Program-made: the position numbers and the translations under genes
The notes under the pieces: model-generated
Database searches by the model: none
Told to the model about the DNA's origin: nothing
What the model saw: the letters and a program-made list of their open reading frames with translations, nothing else
Assembly: GCF_013927005.1 (NCBI RefSeq)
Contig: NZ_CP055930.1
Location: forward strand, 434,001-498,000
Origin: Enterobacter sp. RHBSTW-00175
Lineage (GTDB): Bacteria; Pseudomonadota; Gammaproteobacteria; Enterobacterales; Enterobacteriaceae
Direction of reading: 5' to 3'
Length of the DNA: 64,000 bases
Shown here: positions 20,437-28,881 of the stretch, piece by piece
Numbering within the stretch: position 1 is the stretch's first letter
Layout of the letters: the number at the start of each line of letters is the position of its first letter

Positions 20437-20453
20437 TGCACACATCTGGTGCA
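20437..20453. promoter_or_regulatory. NtrC enhancer site upstream of argT
   Basis: TGCACACATCTGGTGCA fits the NtrC palindrome. It is about 190-210 bases upstream of the argT sigma-54 promoter and only five bases from the ubiX stop codon. Confidence 0.75.
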
Positions 20454-20458
20454 CAGAT

Positions 20459-21028
20459 TCAGGCACCTTGCCAGCGCGTGAAAAGGTCTTCAGGCAGGTC
20501 GATATCAAACTGATCCAGCACGCGGTTAACCGTCTGATTAATCACATCATCCAGCGACTGAGGCCGGTGGTAGAACGCTGGCACAGGCGGCATGATGATG
20601 GCACCCAGCTCTGCCGCCTGGGTCATTAAGCGCAGATGCCCCAGGTGCAGCGGCGTTTCGCGTACGCATAATACCAGCGGGCGGCGCTCTTTCAGCACCA
20701 CATCCGCAGCGCGCGTCACCAGCGTGTCGGTATAGCTGTTAACAATGCCTGAGAGGGTTTTAATTGAGCAGGGCAAAATCACCATTCCCGCCGTTTTAAA
20801 CGAACCCGAAGAGATGCTGGCCGCGATATCACGGGCATCGTGAACCACATCAGCCAGTGACTGAACATCGCGCAGGGAGAAATCGGTTTCGAGGGAGAGT
20901 GTCTGACGCGCCGCCTGGCTCATCACCAGATGGGTTTCCACTTCTGCCACGTCACGCAGTATCTGCAACAGACGAACGCCGTAAATTGCGCCGCTGGCAC
21001 CGCTTATCCCTACAATGAGTCGTTTCAC
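20459..21028 (-). CDS. ubiX: Flavin prenyltransferase UbiX
   Basis: 189 residues, the E. coli length. It makes prenylated FMN, the cofactor of the UbiD decarboxylase in ubiquinone synthesis. The FMN-binding motif GISGASGAIYGVRLL lies at about residues 7-21; SSGSFKTAGMVILPCSIKTL and KERRPLVLCVRETPLHLGHL are family-defining. The start is GTG 21028 with GAGG upstream; a longer frame exists but does not match the family. In E. coli ubiX follows purF; here about 4.7 kb of sugar genes separate them. Confidence 0.95.
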   Translation of the reverse strand: MKRLIVGISGASGAIYGVRLLQILRDVAEVETHLVMSQAARQTLSLETDFSLRDVQSLADVVHDARDIAASISSGSFKTAGMVILPCSIKTLSGIVNSYTDTLVTRAADVVLKERRPLVLCVRETPLHLGHLRLMTQAAELGAIIMPPVPAFYHRPQSLDDVINQTVNRVLDQFDIDLPEDLFTRWQGA

Positions 21029-21069
21029 TAAGATTGCCTCTTCCACATAATGACGCAAACTTTGCCGGA

Positions 21070-22083
21070 TTAACGTGCCGGGCGCAACAGCGCATGAGAT
21101 GCTTCGCTGCCAGAGCTTTCACGAATGACAAGCCGGACAGGCTGGAGCAAGTTTCTTTCGCTCTCTTCATTCAGCAAGAGGCGAAATGCATCCCGGCCAA
21201 GCTCTCGCTTATCAATCGCCACCGTGGTCAGCGGAGGATGAGCCCAGGCCGCGGCATCAATATCGTCGAAACCGACAATCGCCATATCCTCCGGGACATT
21301 CAGCCCCTTACGTGCACAAACACGCATCGCCACCAGTGCGGCAACGTCGTTATAAGCAAAGATAGCATCCGGCGGACGAGGCAAGGCGAGAAGATGATGC
21401 ATCCCGTCAACCAGCGCCTGTTCAATGTCTTTCACCGGTGGCACTTCAACCTGGTACTCAGGGGGTAAAGTCAGCCCGGCATCAAATAATGCCTGCTGGT
21501 AGCCCTCCACACGCTGGCGAATGCTGTAATGGTGTAAAGAGTGCCCCAGAAAGGCAATCCGTGTTCTGCCCTGCTGGATAAGATGCCGGGTCGCCACAAA
21601 ACCACCGTGGAAATTATCCGGGTTCACGCAGGGGAATTCCGGCGCCCACAGGTCGACCAGCGCCACGGGTAGCGATATTTTATGGATCTCCCGTAATACC
21701 TCGGGCTCCATATAACCTGCGCAAATCACCGCATCGGGCTGATGCAGGTTAACTATCTCATTGATCGAATCTTCCGGGCCGACGGGCTGAAAGCTCATGG
21801 CGACGTCATTTTCCCGACACGCATCGGCAACACCCAGCATGACTGAAGAATAAAAGGGTAAAGCGCTGGCAATATTGTGCTGTTTATGGAGTAAAAACAG
21901 CAGGCGCTTAATTCGCCCATTACGTAAACGACTGAAGTCGTAACCTTCAGCTTCGGCAATGAACAGGATACGCTGGCGAGTCTCCTCACTCAGACCAGGC
22001 TGCCCTTTCAGGGCACGCGATACCGCCGCAATCGACACGCCGCTTGCCGTAGCAATATCCTTAATTCGGGTCTTTTTTACCAT
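21070..22083 (-). CDS. LacI-family regulator of the GH127 sugar locus
   Basis: 337 residues. The helix-turn-helix is RIKDIATASGVSIAAVSRAL (residues 6-25), then a sensor domain with PDAIFAYNDVAALVAMRV and VGFDDIDAAAWAHPPLTT, the usual ligand-domain motifs. It is divergent from the symporter and hydrolase genes with palindromes between, so it probably represses them until a plant-derived arabinoside or its breakdown product binds. The ligand is inferred only from its neighbours. Its stop is 40 bases from the ubiX start. Confidence 0.88.
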   Translation of the reverse strand: MVKKTRIKDIATASGVSIAAVSRALKGQPGLSEETRQRILFIAEAEGYDFSRLRNGRIKRLLFLLHKQHNIASALPFYSSVMLGVADACRENDVAMSFQPVGPEDSINEIVNLHQPDAVICAGYMEPEVLREIHKISLPVALVDLWAPEFPCVNPDNFHGGFVATRHLIQQGRTRIAFLGHSLHHYSIRQRVEGYQQALFDAGLTLPPEYQVEVPPVKDIEQALVDGMHHLLALPRPPDAIFAYNDVAALVAMRVCARKGLNVPEDMAIVGFDDIDAAAWAHPPLTTVAIDKRELGRDAFRLLLNEESERNLLQPVRLVIRESSGSEASHALLRPAR

Positions 22084-22381
22084 TTTTTACGGTGTTACCT
22101 TTCAGTCGCCCTTCGCCTTTCACTCAATACATATTACTCACTCCTGCAACAAAACCCCACGCCAAATCGCTCCCCTGTACCATTGAGTGATGAGTATCAC
22201 TATAAATAATTTATTTTTAGTAAAAATTACGATCGATTTCACATCGAATACACAACGCCATATACCGAAACTCCATGCCAGATCTATGCTCACCTGCGTT
22301 TATTTTTACGTAAAAAAGTCAGAGAAATGTCGTAATGGCTTGCTAAACGATCGCTAACTGCTACTGCATATGGGATGAGTT
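22084..22381. promoter_or_regulatory. Divergent control region with two candidate operators
   Basis: A perfect palindrome TTTTTACGTAAAAA at 22303-22316, with the central CG of LacI-family operators, and a related ATTTTTAGTAAAAAT at 22213-22227. A weak CRP-like sequence (TACGA-N6-TCACA) lies near 22227-22242. The rest is A+T-rich promoter-like DNA without a gene. Confidence 0.55.
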
Positions 22382-23788
22382 ATGGCTACTGTCGATGATC
22401 TGGATAGTGATGTACCAAGCGTTGTTGATGCGGGAGAAACCCTCTCTACCCGCGAAAAAATTGGCTACGGATTAGGGGATGCAGGCGGGCACTGTATCTC
22501 TGATTTGATCAGCGGTTTTTTACTTTTTTTCTATACGGACGTGTTTGGTCTTAGCCCGGCGATTGTTGGGGCTATGTTCTTTGTACTGCGTATTTTCGAT
22601 GCCATCTCCGACCCGGTGATGGGCATTATCGCCGACCGCACCCGCAGCCGCTGGGGCCGTTTTCGCCCCTGGCAACTGTGGACTGCCGTACCGCTTGGCG
22701 TAATCGGTATTCTGACCTTTACCGTGCCGGATATGGGTCCGAACGCAAAAATCGCCTGGGCATTTGGTACCTATTTCCTGCTCTCCATTGGTTACACCGC
22801 CAATAACGTACCTTACTGCGCGCTGATTAATGCGATTACCAACCGCCACGACCAGGTGATGTCCTGCCAGTCATGGCGCTTTGTGTTGAGCGGCATTGCC
22901 GGTTTTCTGGTGGCGGTCGGCCTACCCTGGATGGTGGAGTACTTCGGCCAGGGCAATCTGGCAAAAGGGTATCAGTACGGTGTGACCGTATTATGCACCA
23001 TTGGGGTCGTGATGTTTTTGCTGTGCTTCATCTGGGTGAAGGAACGCGTGCCGCTGTCGCTGGCAGGCAATTTTACCCTGCGCGAGCATTTACAGGGGCT
23101 GCGTAAAAACGATCAACTGCTGATGATGCTGGTGATGTCTTTCCTGCTGGTCAACATCCTGTGCATTCGCGGCGGTGGGTATATGTATTTTATCTCCTAC
23201 GTCCTCCAGGGAAGCGCGGGATATATGTCGCTGTTCTTTGGGATCCTCACCGTGGCCGGGATTGCCGGTGCGGTTATTGTTAACCCGCTCTCCCGCCACG
23301 TGGATATGGTGCGTCTGTATTTCTGGACTAACCTGGTGCTGGTCGCATTCGGGATTGGCATGTACTTCCTCCCAATCGGGCCGCAATACCAGACACTGTG
23401 GCTAGTGTGCATTGCCATTAACAGCGTGATCCAGGGCTTCACCCTGCCGCTGCACTTCTCAATTATGGCCTTCGCGGATGACTACGGTGAATGGAAAACG
23501 GGCGTGCGCTCCTCCGGGATGAACTTCGCCTTCAACCTCTTTTTCATCAAGCTCTCCTGGGCCTCTTCCGGCGGCATCATCAGCCTGATCCTGATTATGG
23601 TGGCCTATCAGCCAGGTCTTGGTAATCAGACCCCGGCCTCCGTTCACGGCATCACCCTGCTGCAAAGCCTGGTTCCGGCGATGTTTCACTTTGTGCTGGC
23701 CATGTGCCTGCTGAAGTGCCGCCTCAACGGCCCAATGATGAAACGTATTTCAACCGATCTTCACCAACGACATTCACACATTTCCTGA
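22382..23788 (+). CDS. GPH-family (MelB/YicJ-like) sugar:cation symporter
   Basis: 468 residues with about twelve membrane helices. Family motifs are [19 protein letters not shown] at the N-terminus, [26 protein letters not shown] (given by its parts [10 protein letters not shown] and [12 protein letters not shown], residues about 70-95), [16 protein letters not shown] and [15 protein letters not shown] in the C-terminal half. These glycoside-pentoside-hexuronide transporters take up glycosides with Na+ or H+. It is co-oriented with the GH127 gene seven bases downstream, so it probably imports the substrate of that enzyme. Confidence 0.9.
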   Translation: MATVDDLDSDVPSVVDAGETLSTREKIGYGLGDAGGHCISDLISGFLLFFYTDVFGLSPAIVGAMFFVLRIFDAISDPVMGIIADRTRSRWGRFRPWQLWTAVPLGVIGILTFTVPDMGPNAKIAWAFGTYFLLSIGYTANNVPYCALINAITNRHDQVMSCQSWRFVLSGIAGFLVAVGLPWMVEYFGQGNLAKGYQYGVTVLCTIGVVMFLLCFIWVKERVPLSLAGNFTLREHLQGLRKNDQLLMMLVMSFLLVNILCIRGGGYMYFISYVLQGSAGYMSLFFGILTVAGIAGAVIVNPLSRHVDMVRLYFWTNLVLVAFGIGMYFLPIGPQYQTLWLVCIAINSVIQGFTLPLHFSIMAFADDYGEWKTGVRSSGMNFAFNLFFIKLSWASSGGIISLILIMVAYQPGLGNQTPASVHGITLLQSLVPAMFHFVLAMCLLKCRLNGPMMKRISTDLHQRHSHIS

Positions 23789-23795
23789 GGTAAAC

Positions 23796-25766
23796 ATGAT
23801 GCAGTCTGATGTGATTGAAGCCGATCTGAATCGAATCACCGTTACCGACCCGTTTTTAGGGGAATATCAACGCCTCATCCGCGACGTCGTGATCCCTTAT
23901 CAGTGGGAAGCCCTTAATGACGCTCTCCCGGAGGCGGAGCCCAGCCACGCGCTGGCCAACTACCGTATCGCCGCCGGGCTGGAGCACGGTGAGTTTTACG
24001 GCATGGTCTTTCAGGACAGTGACGTCACCAAATGGCTTGAAGCGGTTGCCTGGTCTTTACGCCAGAAGCCAGATCCACAGCTTGAAAAAACCGCCGATGA
24101 GGTAATTGAACTGCTGGCACAGGCCCAGTGCGAAGATGGCTATCTGAACACCTGGTATACCGTGAAGGAGCCAGGTCAGCGCTGGACCAACCTGGCCGAA
24201 TGCCACGAACTTTACTGTGCCGGGCATCTGTTCGAAGCGGCGGTCGCGTTCTTTAACGCCACCGGCAAGGGCCGCCTGCTCGAAATCGCCTGCCGTTTTG
24301 CCGATCACATCGACTCGGTGTTCGGCCCGGCTCCCGGTCATCTTCGCGGTTATCCAGGCCACCCGGAAATCGAACTGGCGCTGATGCGCTTGTATGAAAT
24401 TACCCGCGAACCGCGCTATCAGGCACTGGCCCGTTTCTTCGTCGAAGAGCGCGGTCAGCAGCCGCACTATTACGATATTGAGTTTGAAAAACGCGGCGGC
24501 ACTCGCCACTGGGTCGGCTGGGGCGATGCCTGGCCGGGGATAATCAAAGACAAAACCTATACCCACGCGCATAAGCCGCTCAGCGAACAACATGAAGCTG
24601 TAGGCCACGCGGTGCGTTCGGTGTACCTGATGGCTGGCCTCGCGCATATCGCGCGCATGACGCACGATGAAGAGAAGCGTCAGAGCTGCCTGCGCATCTG
24701 GAACAATATGGTCCAGCGGCGGATGTATATCACCGGCGGTATCGGTTCACAGGGGATCGGGGAAGCGTTTACCAGTGACTACGACCTGCCAAACGACACC
24801 GCTTACGGCGAAAGCTGTGCCTCAATCGGCCTAATGATGTTTGCCCGCCGGATGCTGGAAATGGAAGGCGATGCACACTATGCCGATGTCATGGAGCGGG
24901 CATTCTACAATACGGTGCTGGGCGGCATGGCCCTGGACGGTAAGCACTTCTTTTACGTTAACCCGCTGGAAACCTACCCGAAAAGCATTCCCCATAACCA
25001 CATTTATGACCATATCAAACCGGTTCGCCAGCGCTGGCTCGGATGCGCCTGTTGCCCGCCCAATATCGCCCGCACGTTAGTGGCAATCGGCCATTACATT
25101 TACACCCCTCGCCCGGATGCGCTGTTCATCAACTTCTACGCCGGTAGCGAGGCGCAATTTACGGTAAATAATCAGACGCTGGCGCTCATTATTGAGGGCA
25201 ACTACCCGTGGGATGAAGACGTGACAATTCGCTTTACCCATCCCGGGGCCGTGGAGCATACGCTGGCGCTGCGCCTGCCAGAATGGTGTGCAACCCCGCA
25301 GGTTCTGGTCAACGGTGAAGCGGACCAGGGTAAAAACATCAAAGGCTATCTGCACCTGCACCGCACATGGCGAGAAGGTGACGTCATTACGCTTCATCTG
25401 CCAATGACCATTCGTCGCGTCTACGCCAACCCGCTGGTACGTCATGCTGCTGGTAAAGTGGCAATTCAGCGTGGGCCGTTGGTCTACTGCCTGGAAGAGG
25501 CGGATAACGGCGCAGAATTGCATAACCTCACCCTGCCGGAAGCGAGCGCGTTTCGCGAGAAACCGGGCACGGGCGTGCTGAAAGGAAAAGTGTTGCTGCA
25601 AGCGGAAGGATTACGTGTTCTGACAGCGCAGGAAGAAAAACCGCTGTACAGCTTTGATACTCGCCAGACGGCGGTGGAAATGCAGACGCTGACGTTTATC
25701 CCATGGTTTAGCTGGGCGAACAGAGGAGAAGGAGAAATGCGGATCTGGGTGAATGAAGGCCGTTAA
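23796..25766 (+). CDS. GH127 glycoside hydrolase, probable beta-L-arabinofuranosidase
   Basis: 656 residues of the HypBA1-like family (DUF1680), an (alpha/alpha)6 barrel followed by beta-sandwich domains. In Bifidobacterium HypBA1 a zinc-bound cysteine acts as nucleophile, with Glu338, Cys340, Cys417 and Cys418 as metal ligands. Here the same set is seen: Glu339 and Cys341 in AYGESCAS, and Cys419-Cys420 in GCACCPPNIA, so the enzyme should be active. No signal peptide, so it works in the cytoplasm on imported glycosides, probably beta-linked arabinofuranosyl units such as occur in plant hydroxyproline-rich glycoproteins. Other GH127 specificities cannot be excluded. Confidence 0.88.
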   Translation: MMQSDVIEADLNRITVTDPFLGEYQRLIRDVVIPYQWEALNDALPEAEPSHALANYRIAAGLEHGEFYGMVFQDSDVTKWLEAVAWSLRQKPDPQLEKTADEVIELLAQAQCEDGYLNTWYTVKEPGQRWTNLAECHELYCAGHLFEAAVAFFNATGKGRLLEIACRFADHIDSVFGPAPGHLRGYPGHPEIELALMRLYEITREPRYQALARFFVEERGQQPHYYDIEFEKRGGTRHWVGWGDAWPGIIKDKTYTHAHKPLSEQHEAVGHAVRSVYLMAGLAHIARMTHDEEKRQSCLRIWNNMVQRRMYITGGIGSQGIGEAFTSDYDLPNDTAYGESCASIGLMMFARRMLEMEGDAHYADVMERAFYNTVLGGMALDGKHFFYVNPLETYPKSIPHNHIYDHIKPVRQRWLGCACCPPNIARTLVAIGHYIYTPRPDALFINFYAGSEAQFTVNNQTLALIIEGNYPWDEDVTIRFTHPGAVEHTLALRLPEWCATPQVLVNGEADQGKNIKGYLHLHRTWREGDVITLHLPMTIRRVYANPLVRHAAGKVAIQRGPLVYCLEEADNGAELHNLTLPEASAFREKPGTGVLKGKVLLQAEGLRVLTAQEEKPLYSFDTRQTAVEMQTLTFIPWFSWANRGEGEMRIWVNEGR

Positions 25767-25800
25767 AAAATCGAAGGGCGGCATCAGCGCCGCCCTTCAG
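25765..25800. terminator. Bidirectional terminator between GH127 gene and purF
   Basis: GAAGGGCGGC and GCCGCCCTTC pair around ATCAGC (25773-25798). On the minus strand it is followed by TTTTTT (25765-25770), a strong terminator for purF; it may also stop the GH127 transcript. Confidence 0.8.
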
Positions 25801-25805
25801 GTTTA

Positions 25806-27323
25806 TCAACCTTCGTTGTGCATCTCTAAGCTTTCGAGATCGTTTTGCAGCTGGACGGCTTTCGCATCGTCGTTGCGCAGCGAGTCAAGGTAGTCAAGGT
25901 ACTGCTGGTCAACGTCTTTAGTTACGTAGATACCATTGAATACGGAGCATTCGAACTGCTGAATATCCGGGTTCTCGGCGCGTACGGCGTCGATCAGATC
26001 GGTCAGGTCCTGGAAGATCAGGCCGTCGGCACCGATTATCTGGCGAATTTCGTCCACTTCGCGACCGTGAGCAATCAGCTCATTGGCGGTTGGCATATCG
26101 ATGCCATACACGTTCGGGAAGCGGATTTCCGGTGCTGCAGAGGCCAGGTACACTTTCTTCGCACCAGCTTCACGCGCCATCTCGATAATCTGCTCAGAGG
26201 TCGTACCACGCACGATGGAGTCATCTACCAGCAGCACGTTCTTGTCACGGAACTCAGCACGGTTGGCGTTCAGCTTACGGCGCACGGATTTACGGCGCAG
26301 CTGCTGGCCCGGCATGATAAAGGTACGGCCAACGTAACGGTTTTTCACAAAACCCTGACGGTATGGCTTATCCAGAATGCGGGCGATTTCCAGTGCGATA
26401 TCGCAGGAAGTTTCCGGGATTGGGATAACCACGTCGATATCAAGATCGTCCCACTCGCGGGCAATCTTCTCACCCAGTTTGGTGCCCATGTTCACGCGTG
26501 CGCTGTACACAGAAATCTTATCGATGAAGGAGTCAGGACGGGCGAAATAGACGTATTCGAACAGGCATGGGTTGCTGACCGGGTTGTCGGCACACTGACG
26601 GGTAAACAGCTGGCCCTTCTCAGTGATGTAAACCGCTTCGCCTGGTGCGACGTCGCGCAGGAACTCAAAGCCCAGGGTATCCAGCGCCACGCTTTCAGAG
26701 GCAACCATATATTCAGTACGGCCATCGCCAAGATCGCGCTTGCCGAGCACCAGCGGACGGATACCGTTTGGATCGCGGAAGGCAACCATTCCGTGACCGA
26801 TAATCATCGCCACACAGGCATACGCGCCACGGATCTGGCGGTTAGTCGCGGCAACGGCGGCAAAGATGTTGTCTGCTTCCAGCGGATAATGGCGGAAGTT
26901 ATCCAGCTCACTGGCGAAGATATTGAGCAGGATTTCAGAATCAGAAGTCGTGTTAATGTGGCGACGTTTCTCTTCGAACAGCTTTTTACGCAGCTCATGG
27001 GCGTTGGTCAGGTTGCCGTTGTGGGCAAGCGTGATGCCGTATGGAGAGTTAACGTAGAAAGGCTGAGCCTCAGAGGCGCTGGAACTGCCAGCAGTAGGAT
27101 AACGAACGTGACCAATCCCCATATTACCTTGCAGGCGCTGCATATGGCGGGCTTCAAACACATCGTTTACCAGGCCGTTTGCTTTACGTAAACGGAAGCA
27201 GTTGTTTGCATCAATGGTGATGATGCCTGCTGCATCCTGTCCACGGTGCTGAAGCACCGATAATGCGTCATAAATAGACTGGTTTACCGGCATGAAACCG
27301 GCGATACCGACAATACCGCACAT
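25806..27323 (-). CDS. purF: Amidophosphoribosyltransferase
   Basis: Catalyses the first committed step of purine synthesis, glutamine + PRPP to 5-phosphoribosylamine. 505 residues, as in E. coli. The N-terminal glutamine amidotransferase domain begins [10 protein letters not shown]; Cys2 becomes the nucleophile after Met removal. The C-terminal phosphoribosyltransferase domain has the PRPP motif [17 protein letters not shown]. Also seen are HRGQDAAGI and GHVRYPTAG. It follows cvpA, but a 146-base palindromic element lies between them. PurR control would come from the box before cvpA. Confidence 0.98.
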   Translation of the reverse strand: MCGIVGIAGFMPVNQSIYDALSVLQHRGQDAAGIITIDANNCFRLRKANGLVNDVFEARHMQRLQGNMGIGHVRYPTAGSSSASEAQPFYVNSPYGITLAHNGNLTNAHELRKKLFEEKRRHINTTSDSEILLNIFASELDNFRHYPLEADNIFAAVAATNRQIRGAYACVAMIIGHGMVAFRDPNGIRPLVLGKRDLGDGRTEYMVASESVALDTLGFEFLRDVAPGEAVYITEKGQLFTRQCADNPVSNPCLFEYVYFARPDSFIDKISVYSARVNMGTKLGEKIAREWDDLDIDVVIPIPETSCDIALEIARILDKPYRQGFVKNRYVGRTFIMPGQQLRRKSVRRKLNANRAEFRDKNVLLVDDSIVRGTTSEQIIEMAREAGAKKVYLASAAPEIRFPNVYGIDMPTANELIAHGREVDEIRQIIGADGLIFQDLTDLIDAVRAENPDIQQFECSVFNGIYVTKDVDQQYLDYLDSLRNDDAKAVQLQNDLESLEMHNEG

Positions 27324-27340
27324 TCGTCTTTTCCTCGTTA

Positions 27341-27486
27341 AGAGTTTGGTTTAGTAGGCGTAATTGTCGCAGACAGTTTGAACACGGACAGCGCGCGACA
27401 ACCGGAGCGTACACGTAGTACGCGAGGATTGTGAGCACTGCCCTGGTTCAAAATGGCAAGTAAAATAGCCTAATAAACCAAACTCT
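27341..27486. repeat. 146-bp imperfect palindromic intergenic element between cvpA and purF
   Basis: The outer 19 bases (AGAGTTTGGTTTAGTAGGC) are matched at the other end in inverted orientation with one mismatch (GCCTAATAAACCAAACTCT), and the interior pairs imperfectly all the way to a central GCGTACACGTAGTACGC. The whole can fold into one long cruciform/hairpin, like ERIC or YPAL elements, but it is not ERIC by sequence. No coding potential. It has the build of a non-autonomous miniature element. Confidence 0.75.
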
Positions 27487-27503
27487 AAGCCACATCTCAG
27501 AGC

Positions 27504-27992
27504 TTATGCCCTGGGCAAGAAACTCGACGAGCTTTGCAGATAGTCAAAGAACCATCTGATGATGAAGCTGAACTCTGGAATGAGCTGCGACTTCTGCCAG
27601 TCTTCACTTTTTGAGAACCCGGTAAAGGTATCAAGGAAGAACAGTATCGCAGCCACAATCAGCACGCCACGCAACGCCCCGAAACAGATCCCGAGCACCC
27701 TGTCCGTTCCTGACAGACCGGTTTTCTCGACCAGCTGACCTATCACGTAATTCACGATAGCGCCGACTAACAGCGTCGCGATAAACAATACCGCGATGGC
27801 GATTCCATTTCGGACCAGTTCATCTTCAAAGCCCGTGAACCAGACAGACAGGTAAGTGTAGTAATGACTGGCAACAAAGAAAGCACAACCCCATGTCACC
27901 AGCGATAACGCTTCACGTACAAAGCCACGGATCAGGCTAACCAGACAGGAAAAACCAATCACCGCAATGATGGCGTAATCAATCCAGACCAT
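27504..27992 (-). CDS. cvpA: Colicin V production protein CvpA
   Basis: 162 residues with four hydrophobic spans, an inner-membrane protein needed for colicin V export in E. coli and for envelope stress tolerance. MVWIDYAIIAVIGFSCLVSL opens the protein; GLSGTDRVLGICFGALRG is the conserved loop. The start at 27992 is set by the family; the frame stays open upstream across the PurR box. First gene of the cvpA-purF unit. Confidence 0.95.
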   Translation of the reverse strand: MVWIDYAIIAVIGFSCLVSLIRGFVREALSLVTWGCAFFVASHYYTYLSVWFTGFEDELVRNGIAIAVLFIATLLVGAIVNYVIGQLVEKTGLSGTDRVLGICFGALRGVLIVAAILFFLDTFTGFSKSEDWQKSQLIPEFSFIIRWFFDYLQSSSSFLPRA

Positions 27993-28048
27993 ATGTGTCC
28001 CACGATTAAACGCCCTGTCATCCAGTTCGGGGCGAATTCTAACAGAAA

Positions 28049-28064
28049 AAGAAAACGTTTGCGT
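28049..28064 (-). promoter_or_regulatory. PurR operator of cvpA-purF
   Basis: Minus strand ACGCAAACGTTTTCTT is the canonical PurR box, about 57 bases before the cvpA start, as at the E. coli cvpA-purF-ubiX promoter. Confidence 0.9.
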
Positions 28065-28087
28065 AGGGATTTCCTTCCCGCGCGTAA

Positions 28088-28119
28088 ATAAAAAAGGCGC
28101 TGAAAAAATGTTCAACGCC
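28088..28119 (-). terminator. Terminator after dedD
   Basis: Minus strand GGCGTTGAA pairs with TTCAGCGCC around a six-base loop and is followed by about six T. It lies about 60 bases beyond the dedD stop and upstream of the PurR box. Confidence 0.8.
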
Positions 28120-28152
28120 ACAGGCTTTTTACGTCTCTGCGGACGTATGTTT

Positions 28153-28175
28153 CCCTCACCCCAGGGGGAGAGAGG
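28153..28175. repeat. Imperfect copy of the CCCTC...GGGAG hairpin repeat
   Basis: CCCTCACCCCAGGGGGAGAG just after the dedD stop; a diverged copy of the hairpin at 16062-16082 and 40832-40852. Confidence 0.45.
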
Positions 28176-28179
28176 AAGA

Positions 28180-28881
28180 TCAGTTCGCGCTGTAATTCAT
28201 CACCACACCGCTCAGACCAGAGATTTGCTTCAGTTCGCCAAGCGATCCTTTCAGCTTATCTTTAGATGCTTCCGGCCCCACGAGAATACGGGTGATTTTA
28301 CCCTGTACAGGCGTGGAAGGTGAAGTGTAAACCCGATAACCCGCACTGCGCAGTTTACCCACTACCTCATTGACTTTATCGGCATTTTTTAGCGCACCGA
28401 GCTGCACAACGTAGGCTTTACCGGTTGGGGCAGCATCCTGCTGAGCCGGTTTTGCCGGAGGCGGTGTTTCTGACGCAGCCGCAAGCTGATCGGTGGTTTT
28501 ATCACGCTGCGGTTTTGGCTGTGGTTTCTCGACAGGTTTCGGTTTTTCAACAGGCTTAGGCTGCTCAACCGGAACAGGCACAGGATCGATTTCACTGTTG
28601 GTGTTCACTGCCAGACGAGAAGGATCGAGCGACGGTGCCGCAGCATCCCCTGCCCGCACCTCTTCAGCCGCACCTTCCGGGGGCTGAGCAGGCAGAGCCT
28701 GAGTGGCAGCAGGGGACATATCAGGCTCGTCACGGTCGCCCGGTTTAGGGACCAGCGGGATTGCCGCGAATTCGTCCTGATAATGCTTTTTCTGCCCGTC
28801 GAGCAAACCGGGGAGAATAATCACCCCCAGCGCAACAAGCACAATGGTTCCTGTTAAACGGTTCTGAAACTTACTCGCCAC
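28180..28881 (-). CDS. dedD: Cell-division SPOR protein DedD
   Basis: 233 residues (E. coli 220). A bitopic membrane protein that goes to the division septum. One membrane helix at about residues 9-26 (TGTIVLVALGVIILPGLL), a long Pro/Lys-rich linker (PVEKPKPVEKPQPKPQR, about 110-130), and a C-terminal SPOR domain (about 153-233, KAYVVQLGALKNADKVNEV) that binds denuded glycan at the septum. The linker is longer than in E. coli and has a direct PKPVEK repeat. Its start overlaps the end of folC by eleven bases. Confidence 0.95.
   Translation of the reverse strand: MASKFQNRLTGTIVLVALGVIILPGLLDGQKKHYQDEFAAIPLVPKPGDRDEPDMSPAATQALPAQPPEGAAEEVRAGDAAAPSLDPSRLAVNTNSEIDPVPVPVEQPKPVEKPKPVEKPQPKPQRDKTTDQLAAASETPPPAKPAQQDAAPTGKAYVVQLGALKNADKVNEVVGKLRSAGYRVYTSPSTPVQGKITRILVGPEASKDKLKGSLGELKQISGLSGVVMNYSAN

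Noticed and set aside
25845..27191. 448-codon open frame opposite purF
   Set aside because: Antisense shadow of purF; His/Val/Gln-rich composition typical of mirror frames.
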